Shown here one piece after another: positions 17,667 to 26,644 of a stretch of 64,000 nt of DNA. The notes under the pieces are model-generated. The model saw only the letters and a list, made by a program, of their open reading frames with translations. It did no database searches and had not been told where the DNA came from. The stretch's first letter is position 1; each line of letters opens with the position of its first letter. The position numbers were made by a program, and so were the translations under genes. This DNA comes from Selenomonadaceae bacterium (GTDB lineage Bacteria; Bacillota; Negativicutes; Selenomonadales; Selenomonadaceae): contig JAFXTD010000043.1 in assembly GCA_017535925.1 (NCBI GenBank), forward strand, positions 1 to 64,000, in the 5' to 3' direction.

Positions 17667-20600
17667 ATGAACTTCACGCATCTTCACGTTCACACGGAAT
17701 ACAGCTTGCTTGACGGCGCGGCTCGAATCAACGACCTCCTCGACGCGGCAAAAAATTTCGGCATGACTTCCTTGGCGATAACCGACCACGGAACAATGTA
17801 CGGCGTCATTGATTTTTACAAGGCGGCAGTCAAGCGCGGCATCAAACCGATTATCGGCTGCGAAGTTTACGTTGCCCCCGGAGGACGCTTCGAAAGAGAA
17901 AAAAACGACGGCGTAAAATATTTCCATTTGGTTTTGCTTGCCGAAAACAACGAAGGCTATAAAAATCTTGTCAAGCTCGTGACAAAGGCAAGCCTCGAAG
18001 GTTTTTACTATCGCCCGCGTGTCGACAAAGAGATTCTTCGACAATATCACGGCGGGCTTATCGCGTTGAGTGCCTGCACCGCGGGAGAAATTCCCGTTGC
18101 CATTCTCAACAAAAAATTTGAACATGCAAAGTCATTGATTGAGGAGTATGCTCAAATTTTCGGGCGCGATAATTTTTTTTTGGAGATACAAAATCACGGG
18201 CGCGAAGACGAAGAACAAATTCGTTATGCGCTGAAAAAATTTTCTGCCGAATTGAATATCCCGCTCGTTGCGACAAATGATTCACATTATGTTCGACGCG
18301 AAGACAGCGAATTTCATGACTTGTTGCTTTGCATTAAGGGCGGCAAGACGATTCACGATAACAATCGATTGAAATTTCCTTCCGACGATTATTATTTGAA
18401 GTCAGCCGAAGAAATGCGCGAGCTTTTTTCCGACACGCCCGAAGCTTGCGACAACACTTTAAAGATTGCCGAACGCTGCAACGTCACGCTTGAGTTCGGA
18501 AAATTTCAAATGCCCGAATTCCCTCTGCCCGAAGGTTACCTCGACGACGCCGAATATCTTCGTGACCTTTGCAATAAAAAAATTTTCGACCGCTACGAAT
18601 TTTTGACGGAGGAAATTAAAGCGCGGCTCAATTACGAATTGGAAATCATTCACGGCATGGGCTACGACGGATATTTTTTAATCGTTTGGGACTTCATAAA
18701 TTTTGCTCGGCGAAAAAAAATTCCCGTCGGTCCCGGTCGCGGCTCGGCGGCGGGCAGTCTCGTTGCTTACGTCTTGGGTATCACCGAACTTGACCCGCTG
18801 AAATATAATTTGCTCTTTGAAAGATTTTTGAATCCCGAACGCGTCACGCTTCCCGATATCGACGTTGACCTTTGCTACGAACGCCGCGATAAAGTCATTG
18901 AATATGTTCGCGAACGCTACGGCTCGGATAAAGTTTCGCAAATCGTGACGTTCGGGACTTTGGCGGCTAAGGCGGCGATTCGTGACGTTGCCCGCGTGCT
19001 CAATGTTTCTTACAAAGAAAGCTCCCGCCTCGTTGATATGATTCCGAACGTCCTAAACATTTCGATTGACGACGCTTTGAAAAAATCAAACGACCTGCGC
19101 GGCGAATACGAAAACAAACCCGAATCAAAAAAAATTATCGACTTCGCAAAAAAATTGGAAGGCTTGCCTCGACATTCCTCGGTTCATGCGGCGGGCGTCG
19201 TCATTTCAAAAGTTCCGCTTGATGAAATCGTTCCGTTGCAAATATCGAACAAGGTAATCGTCACGCAATACGACAAAGACAAAATCGAGGAGCTCGGTCT
19301 TTTGAAAATGGACTTCCTCGGCTTGCGGACATTGACAATCATGGCGGAGACGGCGGCAAATGTAAAAGCCTCACGCGGCGAGGAATTGGACTTGTCGAAA
19401 ATTCCTCTGCGCGACGAAAAAACTTCGGCAATGCTCTCGGCGGGCGAAACGGCTGCGGTCTTCCAAATGGAATCGGCGGGCATGACGGCTTTGGTCAAAG
19501 ACTTGCGCCCGAAAAGTTTCGAGGACTTAATCCCGACGGTTGCGCTCTATCGACCGGGACCATTGGGTTCGGGCATGGTTGAAGATTTTATTGCCGGCAA
19601 ACACGGACGTAAAGTCGCGCATTACCTCCACCCGAAACTTGAGCCGATACTCAAAGAAACTTTCGGCGTGATTTTGTATCAGGAACAAGTCATGCAAATC
19701 GTTCAGACGCTGGCGGGTTTCACGCTTGGGCAGGCAGATATTTTGCGGCGGGCAATGGGCAAGAAGAAAGCAGAAATTTTGCTCGCGCAGAAAGAAAATT
19801 TTTTGCGAGGCTGCGAATCAAACGGCGTCGAAAAATCTTTGGCGGAAAAAATTTTTGAGCTGTTGACTCACTTCGCGGACTACGGCTTCAACAAATCGCA
19901 CTCGGCGGCTTACGGACTTTTGGCTTGGCAGACGGCTTACCTCAAAGCACATTACCCCGCAGAATACATGGCGGCAGTTCTTTCCGGCACGCAGGATATC
20001 GATAAAATTTCCGCTTACATAGAATTGTCTCGGCGGCTCGGAATAAAAATTCTCGCGCCCGATATAAATTCAAGCGAAGGTCATTTCACGGTTGAGTGCG
20101 GCGCAATTCGTTTCGGGCTTGAGGCGATAAAAACCGTCACCGAAGACACCGTTGGAAATATCCTCGCCGAACGCAAATGGGGCAACTTTAAATCGTTGGC
20201 GGAATTTTGTGAACGGCTCGACGTGGAAAAAGTTCCGAAACGCAGTTTGATAAAGCTAATCAAAAGCGGCGCGTTCGACAGCGTGGACAAGAGGCGCACT
20301 GCTCTTTTGAAATCATTGGATTTGGCAACGGCGACCGGTCTCAAACGCAAGAAGGAACTTGACGGCAAAGCGATAAATCTTTTCGGGCACGAAGACCTCT
20401 TCAAAGCAAATGCCGCCCTCCCCAACGTCGATGAACGTCCGCACAAAATAATTTTGGCTTGGGAAAAAGAGACGCTCGGTTTTTACTTTTCCGGTCATCC
20501 TCTTGACGACTTCCGCGAAAAATTTTCAACACTTCCCGCCGTTAAAGACCTCAAAAAATTTTCGGGCAAGCGCGTCGTCAAAGTCGGCGGGATTATCACT

Positions 20601-21032
20601 GACATACAACGAAGCACAACCAAGCAGGGCGATTCGATGGCGCGGCTCAAGCTTGAAGACAAAGGCGGCGCGATTAACGTCGTGCTCTTCCCGAATGTTT
20701 TTCGCAACACTCAAAATATTTTGTTGCCGAATGAAATTGTTGTCGTCAAAGGGCGCGTCGACCTCTCGGACTCGTTGCAATTTTTTGCGCAAGAAATTAT
20801 TCCGGCTGAAAAATATTCGGCGGATTTTTGGTTGACGATACCCGCGCAGCTCGATAAGCCCGCGACGTTTGACGCCTTGAAAAAAATTTTTGACATGCAC
20901 AGAGGCTCCGCTCAAGCTTTTATGAATCGCGACGGAAAGTGGCGCAAGCTTGACAAAAAGATTTCGGACAGCCCGGCTCTCCGTGACGAATTGAAAAATT
21001 TGCTCGGCGCGGAAAATGTTCGCTTGTATTAA
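17667..21032 (+). CDS. dnaE: DNA polymerase III alpha subunit DnaE
   Basis: The 1121-residue C-family replicative polymerase. The PHP domain opens with FTHLHVHTEYSLLDG and continues with TDHGTMYG. The palm has GPGRGSAAGSL and the catalytic PDIDVDLCYE; later come HSSVHAAGVV, YRPGPLGSGM, YQEQVMQI, NKSHSAAYG, an HhH region, and an OB fold (KVGGIITDIQRSTTKQG) near the end. The start at 17667 has AGGAGGTCG and leaves the protein beginning MNFTHLHVHTEY, as in the family; the longer upstream frame would run over the promoter. No intein is visible. Confidence 0.97.
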   Translation: MNFTHLHVHTEYSLLDGAARINDLLDAAKNFGMTSLAITDHGTMYGVIDFYKAAVKRGIKPIIGCEVYVAPGGRFEREKNDGVKYFHLVLLAENNEGYKNLVKLVTKASLEGFYYRPRVDKEILRQYHGGLIALSACTAGEIPVAILNKKFEHAKSLIEEYAQIFGRDNFFLEIQNHGREDEEQIRYALKKFSAELNIPLVATNDSHYVRREDSEFHDLLLCIKGGKTIHDNNRLKFPSDDYYLKSAEEMRELFSDTPEACDNTLKIAERCNVTLEFGKFQMPEFPLPEGYLDDAEYLRDLCNKKIFDRYEFLTEEIKARLNYELEIIHGMGYDGYFLIVWDFINFARRKKIPVGPGRGSAAGSLVAYVLGITELDPLKYNLLFERFLNPERVTLPDIDVDLCYERRDKVIEYVRERYGSDKVSQIVTFGTLAAKAAIRDVARVLNVSYKESSRLVDMIPNVLNISIDDALKKSNDLRGEYENKPESKKIIDFAKKLEGLPRHSSVHAAGVVISKVPLDEIVPLQISNKVIVTQYDKDKIEELGLLKMDFLGLRTLTIMAETAANVKASRGEELDLSKIPLRDEKTSAMLSAGETAAVFQMESAGMTALVKDLRPKSFEDLIPTVALYRPGPLGSGMVEDFIAGKHGRKVAHYLHPKLEPILKETFGVILYQEQVMQIVQTLAGFTLGQADILRRAMGKKKAEILLAQKENFLRGCESNGVEKSLAEKIFELLTHFADYGFNKSHSAAYGLLAWQTAYLKAHYPAEYMAAVLSGTQDIDKISAYIELSRRLGIKILAPDINSSEGHFTVECGAIRFGLEAIKTVTEDTVGNILAERKWGNFKSLAEFCERLDVEKVPKRSLIKLIKSGAFDSVDKRRTALLKSLDLATATGLKRKKELDGKAINLFGHEDLFKANAALPNVDERPHKIILAWEKETLGFYFSGHPLDDFREKFSTLPAVKDLKKFSGKRVVKVGGIITDIQRSTTKQGDSMARLKLEDKGGAINVVLFPNVFRNTQNILLPNEIVVVKGRVDLSDSLQFFAQEIIPAEKYSADFWLTIPAQLDKPATFDALKKIFDMHRGSAQAFMNRDGKWRKLDKKISDSPALRDELKNLLGAENVRLY

Positions 21033-21094
21033 TCAGCTTTAAAAAATCTGCGCGGTCTGATATAATGCCGAAAATTTTATTCGGAGGAAAATGA

Positions 21095-22051
21095 ATGGGA
21101 AGAAATATCACGCCGACGATTGAAGGCGGTTTGCTCGTCGCGATAACGGTAATTCTTGGGCTCGTGACGATTTACGTTCCGCTTTTCGGCATGTTGGTTG
21201 AATTTTTTTGTGCGGTGCCGCTTGCAGTCTTGACAGCTCGACAAGGAGCGGGCAAAGGATTAACCGCTTTGGTCGTCACTTTTCTTTTGCTGTCGATGTT
21301 AATCAGTCCTCTGCCGGCAATCAGACTCACTTTGGGCTACGGCATTTGCGGCATTGCGTTGGGTTATTGCGTTAAGAAAAATTTCGGCGCGGTAAGAATT
21401 TTTTTCACGGTAATGGTTGTCGCCTCCGCCGCGCAGGTCGTCTCGTTGGGTTTGTTGCTCGCGATAATGGACGTGAACTTTATCGAAACGCAAATCGAAT
21501 TGGTGCGCGAATCCTTCAACGAATCCTTTGCATTGTATGAAAGCATGGGCATCGATAAAGCGCGAATCAGCGAGGCAAAAGCTCAAGTGGAGCCCGCAAT
21601 TCAAACGCTGACATTTTTAATCCCGACGCTCATGATGTTAAGTGCGCTGATAAATTCTGTGGCGGTTTGGCTCACGTCGCATTGGATTTTCCCGAAACTG
21701 CAAATGAAAATCCCAAGCCTTCCCGATTTTGCCGAATGGAAATTTCCTTCGCTGTTTTTTTATTTAGGAGTGTTCGGAGGGCTCGGTTTGTATTGGGGCT
21801 ACACTCGCGGCTGGACAGAGATTTACGAAATTTCTTTGAACCTTTTAATCCTCGCAATGTTAATCGGGCTCGTGCAGGGGCTGTCGTTGCTGTCGGCGAT
21901 ATTCGACCGATACAAAATTTCAAAGTTCATGCGGCGAATTTTTTACGTGATTTTGTTGCTGAATATGTTCTTCCTTCAGCTCATTGCGATAACCGGCTTG
22001 GTCGATATGCTCTTTGATTATCGGAAGAAACTTTTCAAGGGAGGTGATTAA
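21095..22051 (+). CDS. DUF2232 (YybS-like) membrane protein
   Basis: A 318-residue integral membrane protein with about eight hydrophobic segments (residues ~12-30, 38-60, 64-80, 92-118, 170-192, 210-235, 245-265, 285-310). YybS/DUF2232 genes commonly precede gdpP and rplI in Firmicutes, and here gdpP follows directly (the GTG abuts the TGA/TAA region at 22051/22052). Function is unknown; a transporter-like role is only a guess. A TATAAT lies at 21059-21064 and GGAGGAAA before the ATG. Confidence 0.85.
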   Translation: MGRNITPTIEGGLLVAITVILGLVTIYVPLFGMLVEFFCAVPLAVLTARQGAGKGLTALVVTFLLLSMLISPLPAIRLTLGYGICGIALGYCVKKNFGAVRIFFTVMVVASAAQVVSLGLLLAIMDVNFIETQIELVRESFNESFALYESMGIDKARISEAKAQVEPAIQTLTFLIPTLMMLSALINSVAVWLTSHWIFPKLQMKIPSLPDFAEWKFPSLFFYLGVFGGLGLYWGYTRGWTEIYEISLNLLILAMLIGLVQGLSLLSAIFDRYKISKFMRRIFYVILLLNMFFLQLIAITGLVDMLFDYRKKLFKGGD

Positions 22052-24175
22052 GTGTCCAAAGATGATTCCTCGTCGAAAGTAAATTATCCGATGCCTCGAA
22101 ACTTATCCGCTTGGCCGGACGCCGTCATAAATTTGGCAGTCATGTTGGTCATGGTCGGAGTCATTGCTCAATACAACAAAATTTTGGGCGCAATGGCTTT
22201 TTTGGCTTGGGCACTCTTGGTTTGGTTCGCTTTCATACGCCGCAAAGACCGCGAGAAAAAATTCAACGAATACTCCGAAAATGTCATAGGCAATTACAAC
22301 GACATGATGTATTACGCCATGACGAAGCTGCCCGAAGGAATAATCGTCATAGACAACGACCGCCGCCTCCAATGGTGCAATTCGGTCATGCAGGATTTTG
22401 CCGAAGCTGTTCCTCAACAGGGCATGGACATTGAAGAATTTTGGGAAGGGCTTTTGCATGAAGATATTTTCCCGACGACTTCCGAAGCTTCCGAAGAAAA
22501 AAATCCCATGCCGCCGGAGGGCGAATATAAAGTTGAATCTCTGCGACACAGAACTTTGGAAGACAACACGGTCGAAGAATTTTATCGGCACTTCTTGGTT
22601 AAGTATCGTCTCTTGAAAGCCAACGAGGACTATTCGCAAATGGTTGTCCTCTTCGCGAGAGAGACCACGCCTTACGAGGATTTGAAGATTGAATACAAGT
22701 TGAGTCGGACGGCTCTTCTTTACGTTCAAATTGACAACTACGACGAGGTCACTCAAGGCTTGAACGAGGCGGAAAAAACTTCCCTTATGCTTTCTGTCAG
22801 CGAAATTTTGGAGGAATGGGTTGCCTCTCTTGCCGGCTTCATAAGACGAGTTTCAAGCGATTTGTTTGTCGTCGTCTTGGAACGCCGGGCACTGCAAAAT
22901 GCGATTGAAAAAAAATTTATCGTCTTGGACAAGGTGCGCCAACTTGTGAACAAACACCAAATGCCGGTCACGTTGTCAATGGGAGCAGCGGTAGCCGAAA
23001 AACCTTCGGACGAACAATCAATCGGTGAGCTTGGCGCAACTGCTTTGGCGGGATTGAATTTGGCATTGGCTCGCGGCGGTGACCAAGCTGCTGTGAACAT
23101 CGAAAACAAAATGCAATTCTTCGGCGGAAGAGCCAAGGCGGTCGAAAGAAATACTCGTGTCAGAGCGCGTGTCATGAGCAATGCGATTCGCGAAAACATG
23201 GAGGCGGCGGACGAAGTTTTTATTATGGGACACACCCGCGAGGATTACGACGCTTTCGGGGCAGCGGTCGGCGTTGCACTCATGGCGAAAAATCTCAACA
23301 AGCCCGTTCACATCGTCTTGAGTAATTGGCTTGACAGCGTCGAAAAAATTGTTGACCTCCTCGAAAAGGACGAGGCTTACAAGGATATGTTCGTCAGCGC
23401 AAGTGACGTTACCGTTTCCACCGCGCTTGAGCCGCTTTTGGTCGTCGTCGATACTTTTATTCCGAAACTCGTTGCCGCGCCCGTTTTGCTTGAGCGGATA
23501 AAAAATGTCATCGTCATTGACCACCACCGCCGCAGTGAGAACACGATTAAAAATCCCGCGATAAGTTATCTTGAGCCGGGTTCTTCTTCGACGTGCGAAA
23601 TGGTCACGGAACTTTTAATGTACTTCGACGACAAAATCAGAATCGGGAAGTTGGCGGCGACTGCTCTTTATTCGGGCATAGTCGTCGACACAAAAAATTT
23701 TTCCATTCAAGCGGGCGCGAGGACTTTCGAGGCGGCGGCTTATCTTCGTCGAAGCGGAGCAGACCCCGTTGTCGTGAATTATCTTTTCAAATCGGATTAC
23801 GATACGACGGTTTCACTTGCCAAGACGGAAGCTCAATCGGAGTATTTCGAAGGCGGGCTGGTCGTTTCTTTTATCAAAAACATTATCCCGAACGTTCAAG
23901 CCATTGCGGGTCAAGCGGCGGACAGTCTCTTGAGAGTCGAAGGCGTGCGCATGACGATTATCCTCTTCCAAATGAAAAATGATACCGTCGGGATAAGCGC
24001 GAGGTCGGGCGGCGATTTGAACGTTCAAGTTATCATGGAGAAATTCGGCGGCGGCGGACATCAAAACGTTGCGGGCGCGCAAGTCAAAAACATTTCGTTG
24101 CCGGAGCTGAAAAAATCCGTCGTGGAGGCGGCTCGCAAATACATTGCCGAAACTGACAACGCGGCGAATAAATGA
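22052..24175 (+). CDS. gdpP: Cyclic-di-AMP phosphodiesterase, GdpP family
   Basis: 707 residues in GdpP order: two N-terminal membrane segments (~residues 25-65), a PAS-like domain (GIIVIDNDRRLQWCNS), a degenerate GGDEF domain (~215-345, no GGDEF signature), then DHH and DHHA1. GHTREDYDAFGAA holds the first metal-binding Asp pair, VVDTFIP another Asp, and IDHHRR (D490-H492) the DHH motif. FGGGGHQNVAGAQ is the DHHA1 GGGH motif. The enzyme hydrolyses c-di-AMP to pApA, setting potassium and wall homeostasis. The GTG start has AGGGAGGTGATTAA. rplI, the usual next gene, is replaced by a lipoprotein gene. Confidence 0.93.
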   Translation: MSKDDSSSKVNYPMPRNLSAWPDAVINLAVMLVMVGVIAQYNKILGAMAFLAWALLVWFAFIRRKDREKKFNEYSENVIGNYNDMMYYAMTKLPEGIIVIDNDRRLQWCNSVMQDFAEAVPQQGMDIEEFWEGLLHEDIFPTTSEASEEKNPMPPEGEYKVESLRHRTLEDNTVEEFYRHFLVKYRLLKANEDYSQMVVLFARETTPYEDLKIEYKLSRTALLYVQIDNYDEVTQGLNEAEKTSLMLSVSEILEEWVASLAGFIRRVSSDLFVVVLERRALQNAIEKKFIVLDKVRQLVNKHQMPVTLSMGAAVAEKPSDEQSIGELGATALAGLNLALARGGDQAAVNIENKMQFFGGRAKAVERNTRVRARVMSNAIRENMEAADEVFIMGHTREDYDAFGAAVGVALMAKNLNKPVHIVLSNWLDSVEKIVDLLEKDEAYKDMFVSASDVTVSTALEPLLVVVDTFIPKLVAAPVLLERIKNVIVIDHHRRSENTIKNPAISYLEPGSSSTCEMVTELLMYFDDKIRIGKLAATALYSGIVVDTKNFSIQAGARTFEAAAYLRRSGADPVVVNYLFKSDYDTTVSLAKTEAQSEYFEGGLVVSFIKNIIPNVQAIAGQAADSLLRVEGVRMTIILFQMKNDTVGISARSGGDLNVQVIMEKFGGGGHQNVAGAQVKNISLPELKKSVVEAARKYIAETDNAANK

Positions 24176-24187
24176 GGAGGCTTTGAC

Positions 24188-24640
24188 TTGAAAAAATTTT
24201 TGTTGATAATTTTTGCGGCGTTGCTTATGACGGGTTGCGGCGAAAATTCTCAAGCGACCCCGACCGAAATCAAGGAGACGATTCCCATGAAAAATTCTTT
24301 CACGGTTCAAGTCAACGGCAAAAATTTTTTGATAACGCCGGAAGACAATTTGACTGCCCGCGCCTTCGCCGAAATGCTTCCGCTTGAAGTCGAAATGAAC
24401 GAGCTCAACGGCAACGAAAAATTTTGTTACTTGGAAAAAAATTTGCCGGGCAATCCCGTCCGCGTCAAACAAATTCATGCGGGCGATTTAATGTTGTTCG
24501 GCTCCGATTGCCTCGTGATTTTTTATAAGGATTTTGTGACGAGCTACAGTTACACACGCTTGGGGCGAATCGACAATCCCGACGACTTGGAAAAAATTTT
24601 TGGCACAGGAAATGTCCGCGTAAGTTTCCTCAAGAATTAA
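24188..24640 (+). CDS. Lipoprotein with cyclophilin-like domain
   Basis: 150 residues. The TTG start follows GAGGAGG and gives KKFLLIIFAALLMTGCGEN, a lipobox (MTGC) signal peptide. The mature part matches the cyclophilin-like DUF369/Cyclophil_like pattern: EMLPLEVEMNELNGNEKFC, then AGDLMLFGSDCLVIFYKDF, then SYSYTRLGRI. Members of this fold usually lack prolyl isomerase activity and their role is unknown. It is last in the dnaE-direction block, closed by a strong terminator. Confidence 0.85.
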   Translation: MKKFLLIIFAALLMTGCGENSQATPTEIKETIPMKNSFTVQVNGKNFLITPEDNLTARAFAEMLPLEVEMNELNGNEKFCYLEKNLPGNPVRVKQIHAGDLMLFGSDCLVIFYKDFVTSYSYTRLGRIDNPDDLEKIFGTGNVRVSFLKN

Positions 24641-24655
24641 TGCTTGCAAAAAAAA

Positions 24656-24688
24656 GAAGCCTCCGAAATTTTTTGTCGGAGGCTTTTT
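24656..24688. terminator. Bidirectional terminator
   Basis: AAGCCTCCGA and TCGGAGGCTT form a 10-bp stem with T-rich tails on both strands. It closes both the lipoprotein gene (plus) and the HPr-like gene (minus). Confidence 0.9.
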
Positions 24689-24727
24689 AATTGGGTTTAT
24701 GAGTAGGTGGGTTAAGATGATTTCACA

Positions 24728-25066
24728 TCAGCTGTTGCCGTCGGTTTCGCCCGCGATAATCTTTGAAATTTCGCGGAAAGCTTCCTCGTTGCGTTCACCC
24801 TTTATGTTGAGCACGAGGCTTTTGCCGTTTGTGATACCGAGATTGACCAGCGAGAGGATGCTCTTGTTCGTGGCGTAATTTTTGCCTGAAGCGATACTGA
24901 CAGAACAGCCGGTGTTCTCGGCTACCTTGACTATATGCGCGCTCTCTCTGAAACCGAGCACGCCTTTGGCAACCAGAATAAAAGAAACTTCTTTTGCACG
25001 CGTCGTCGAAACTTCAGCGCACGCTGCTTCTCTATGATTATTTTTAAACTTGTATGCGCGTTTCAT
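24728..25066 (-). CDS. HPr-like protein lacking the phosphoacceptor histidine
   Basis: 112 residues, starting at 25066 behind AAGGAGTTG. After a basic 27-residue N-terminal tail comes an HPr fold: SFILVAKGVLGFRESAHIV, then SVSIASGKNYATNKSILSLVNLGITNG, then a final helix. In PTS HPr the first helix starts GLHARPA, with His15 accepting phosphate from Enzyme I. Here the aligned residues read GFRESAH, so His15 is Arg and Arg17/Pro18 are lost. The Ser46 region (NKSILSLVNLG) is kept, which in Firmicutes is the HPr kinase target. It cannot act as a normal phosphocarrier; a Crh-like regulatory role is plausible but unproven. Crh has Gln at the same place. Confidence 0.8.
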   Translation of the reverse strand: MKRAYKFKNNHREAACAEVSTTRAKEVSFILVAKGVLGFRESAHIVKVAENTGCSVSIASGKNYATNKSILSLVNLGITNGKSLVLNIKGERNEEAFREISKIIAGETDGNS

Positions 25067-25217
25067 TTTGAACAACTCCTTAAACTTCCTTTGACTTCCA
25101 CGCTTCCTTGCGTCGAGTGTATTGTAGCAGAGTGTTCCGATTCGGGCAACGGGCATTCATTCGCGTTTCAGATTTAAATCGGTCGTGTTTGACGGGAAAT
25201 TGTTCCGATTTAGTGGT

Positions 25218-25560
25218 TAGGGGCTGTTGGTAAAATAAATCGGCGGCTCCGATTAAGCGTTTAAATTATTTTTGTTTATTGAACCTAGGGTTTGTTGGTA
25301 AATTAAATTGTCGGCTTCGATTGGTTAATCATTAAGTTTAATTTTTTAAATCTACTTTTCTTTTGCAACGCCCAAAAGAAATTAGGAACTTAGTAAATAG
25401 GAACTGGGAACTAGTAGGGACTAGGGATAAGAAACTAGTTCCCAGTTCCCAGTTCCTAATTCCTACAAGAAAAGGGCGATAAACCGCTGTATTTTGCATC
25501 ACGCAAAATAGTCGCGGCGGCCGTCATCCATGACGACCGGGTCTTCGTTCACCGATGTAA
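25218..25560. mobile_element. MITE-like repeat cluster (two left ends, interior core, heptamer insert)
   Basis: The 551-base gap between the HPr-like gene and rplL holds no gene. Terminal motifs TAGGGGCTGTTGGTAAAATAA (25218) and TAGGGTTTGTTGGTAAATTAA (25286) match the ends of the element at 39482-39700. The interior core (CTTTTCTTTTGC, CGCCCAAAAGAAA, AAGGGCGATAAACCGC, GCATCACGCAAAATAGTCGC, GCCGTCATCCATGACG) matches 2703-2845. Within that core an 85-base heptamer palindrome is inserted. No opposite-end inverted repeat is visible on the rplL side, so this looks like nested or partial copies. Confidence 0.7.
25380..25467. repeat. Palindromic heptamer tract (TTAGGAA/GGAACTA family)
   Basis: ATTAGGAACTTAG, GGAACTGGGAACTAGT and GGGACTAGGGATAAG on the left are answered by ACTAGTTCCCAGTTCCC and AGTTCCTAATTCCT on the right, giving a long hairpin. 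It interrupts a sequence that is continuous (CCCAAAAGAAAAGTAGCAAAAGAAAAGGGCG) in the copy at 2703-2845. Confidence 0.85.
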
Positions 25561-25563
25561 GTA

Positions 25564-25596
25564 AATTAAAAGGACACGTTCGGTTTGAACGCGTCC
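25564..25596 (-). terminator. Terminator closing the rplJL operon
   Basis: On the minus strand GGACGCGTTC-AAACC-GAACGTGTCC is followed by TTTTAATTT. It is 22 bases past the rplL stop, so transcription ends here and does not run into rpoB. Confidence 0.85.
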
Positions 25597-25617
25597 GAGA
25601 AAATTTCGTAACGTTGA

Positions 25618-25992
25618 TTATTTAATTTCGACAGTTGCGCCGACTTCTTCGAGTTTGGCTTTGAGAGCTTCGGCATCGGCTTTCGAGATTTTTTCTTTGA
25701 CTGGAGCGGGTGCGCCGTCGACGAGAGCTTTAGCCTCTTTGAGACCGAGACCGGTTACTTCGCGGACAACTTTGATAACGTTAATCTTCTTGTCGCCGAC
25801 AGCCGCGAGGACAACGTCAAATTCGGTTTTCTCTTCTTCGGGTTCGGCCGTCGCCGCAGGGCCTGCCGCCGCCGCAACAGCTACGGGAGCCGCTGCAGAA
25901 ACGCCGAAACGTTCTTCCATAGCTTTGACGAGTTCGCTCAATTCGAGTACCGTCATGCTTTCAATCGCTTGCATAATTTCTTCTTTAGTCAT
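25618..25992 (-). CDS. rplL: Ribosomal protein L7/L12
   Basis: 124 residues with the acidic stalk-protein layout: an N-terminal dimerisation helix ([21 protein letters not shown]), an Ala/Pro/Glu hinge (~residues 35-55), and a C-terminal domain with [27 protein letters not shown]. It recruits translational GTPases. It is last in the operon; a terminator follows and rpoB is absent, unlike most Firmicutes. Confidence 0.97.
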   Translation of the reverse strand: MTKEEIMQAIESMTVLELSELVKAMEERFGVSAAAPVAVAAAAGPAATAEPEEEKTEFDVVLAAVGDKKINVIKVVREVTGLGLKEAKALVDGAPAPVKEKISKADAEALKAKLEEVGATVEIK

Positions 25993-26028
25993 TGTATTTA
26001 AACCTCCAATTTAAGGACTAGGAGTTTC

Positions 26029-26062
26029 ATTCCTAATTCCTCATTCCTAATTCCTAATTAAT
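26029..26062. repeat. Heptamer array, TTCCTAA (reverse TTAGGAA) type
   Basis: TTCCTAATTCCTCATTCCTAATTCCTAATT fills the rplJ-rplL gap immediately before the rplJ stop, so it lies within the co-transcribed mRNA. Confidence 0.9.
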
Positions 26063-26063
26063 T

Positions 26064-26624
26064 TTACGCCGCTTGTTCTTTTTCTTTCTTTTCGCGAATC
26101 GCCTCGACGACGCCGACGAAATTGCGAATGATACCCGAAAGGACACCTACGCAGTTTGCAATCGGAGCGTTCATGCTGCCCAACAACTTTGCAACAAGAA
26201 CCTCGCGGCTCGGCAAATTCGCCAAAGCTTTGACGCCCTTCTCGTCGATAACTTTACCCTCGACCATGCCGACTTTGATTTTCAAAATGCCGGGGTCTTC
26301 AAGTTTGTTTTTCTTCATGAAGTCACAGAGGACTTTCGCCGGAGCAACAGCATCTTCTGTTGAAAATGCCATAGCCGTCGTGCCTTCAAGGTGAGCGTCA
26401 AGACCTTCAATGCCCGCCTGCTTGGCAGCAATGCGCAACATCGTGTTCTTGATGACTTTATATTGGACGCCCACCGCACGGAGTTCACGGCGCAGTTGAG
26501 TATCGGTTGCGACGTCGAGTTTGTCGTAGCTCGTCAAGACGACGCCTTTTGAACCGGTCAACCAGCCTTTAATCTCGGCGACGACCGCCTCTTTCTTGGG
26601 TGTTACCTTGCTTGTAACTGCCAT
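26064..26624 (-). CDS. rplJ: Ribosomal protein L10
   Basis: 186 residues. The N-terminal rRNA-binding domain has KVTPKKEAVVAEIKGWL, then YKVIKNTMLRIAAKQAG; the C-terminal helix that anchors L7/L12 dimers ends in a Lys/Glu-rich tail. It is preceded by an L10-type leader (26645-26760), through which L10-L12 is expected to control its own synthesis. The start has GGGAGGTGAAATT. Confidence 0.97.
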   Translation of the reverse strand: MAVTSKVTPKKEAVVAEIKGWLTGSKGVVLTSYDKLDVATDTQLRRELRAVGVQYKVIKNTMLRIAAKQAGIEGLDAHLEGTTAMAFSTEDAVAPAKVLCDFMKKNKLEDPGILKIKVGMVEGKVIDEKGVKALANLPSREVLVAKLLGSMNAPIANCVGVLSGIIRNFVGVVEAIREKKEKEQAA

Positions 26625-26644
26625 AATTTCACCTCCCGAAGCTT

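Noticed and set aside
18171-18181. T9 tract in dnaE as a phase-variation site
   Set aside because: A/T runs of this length are frequent in this AT-tract-rich segment, and dnaE is essential.
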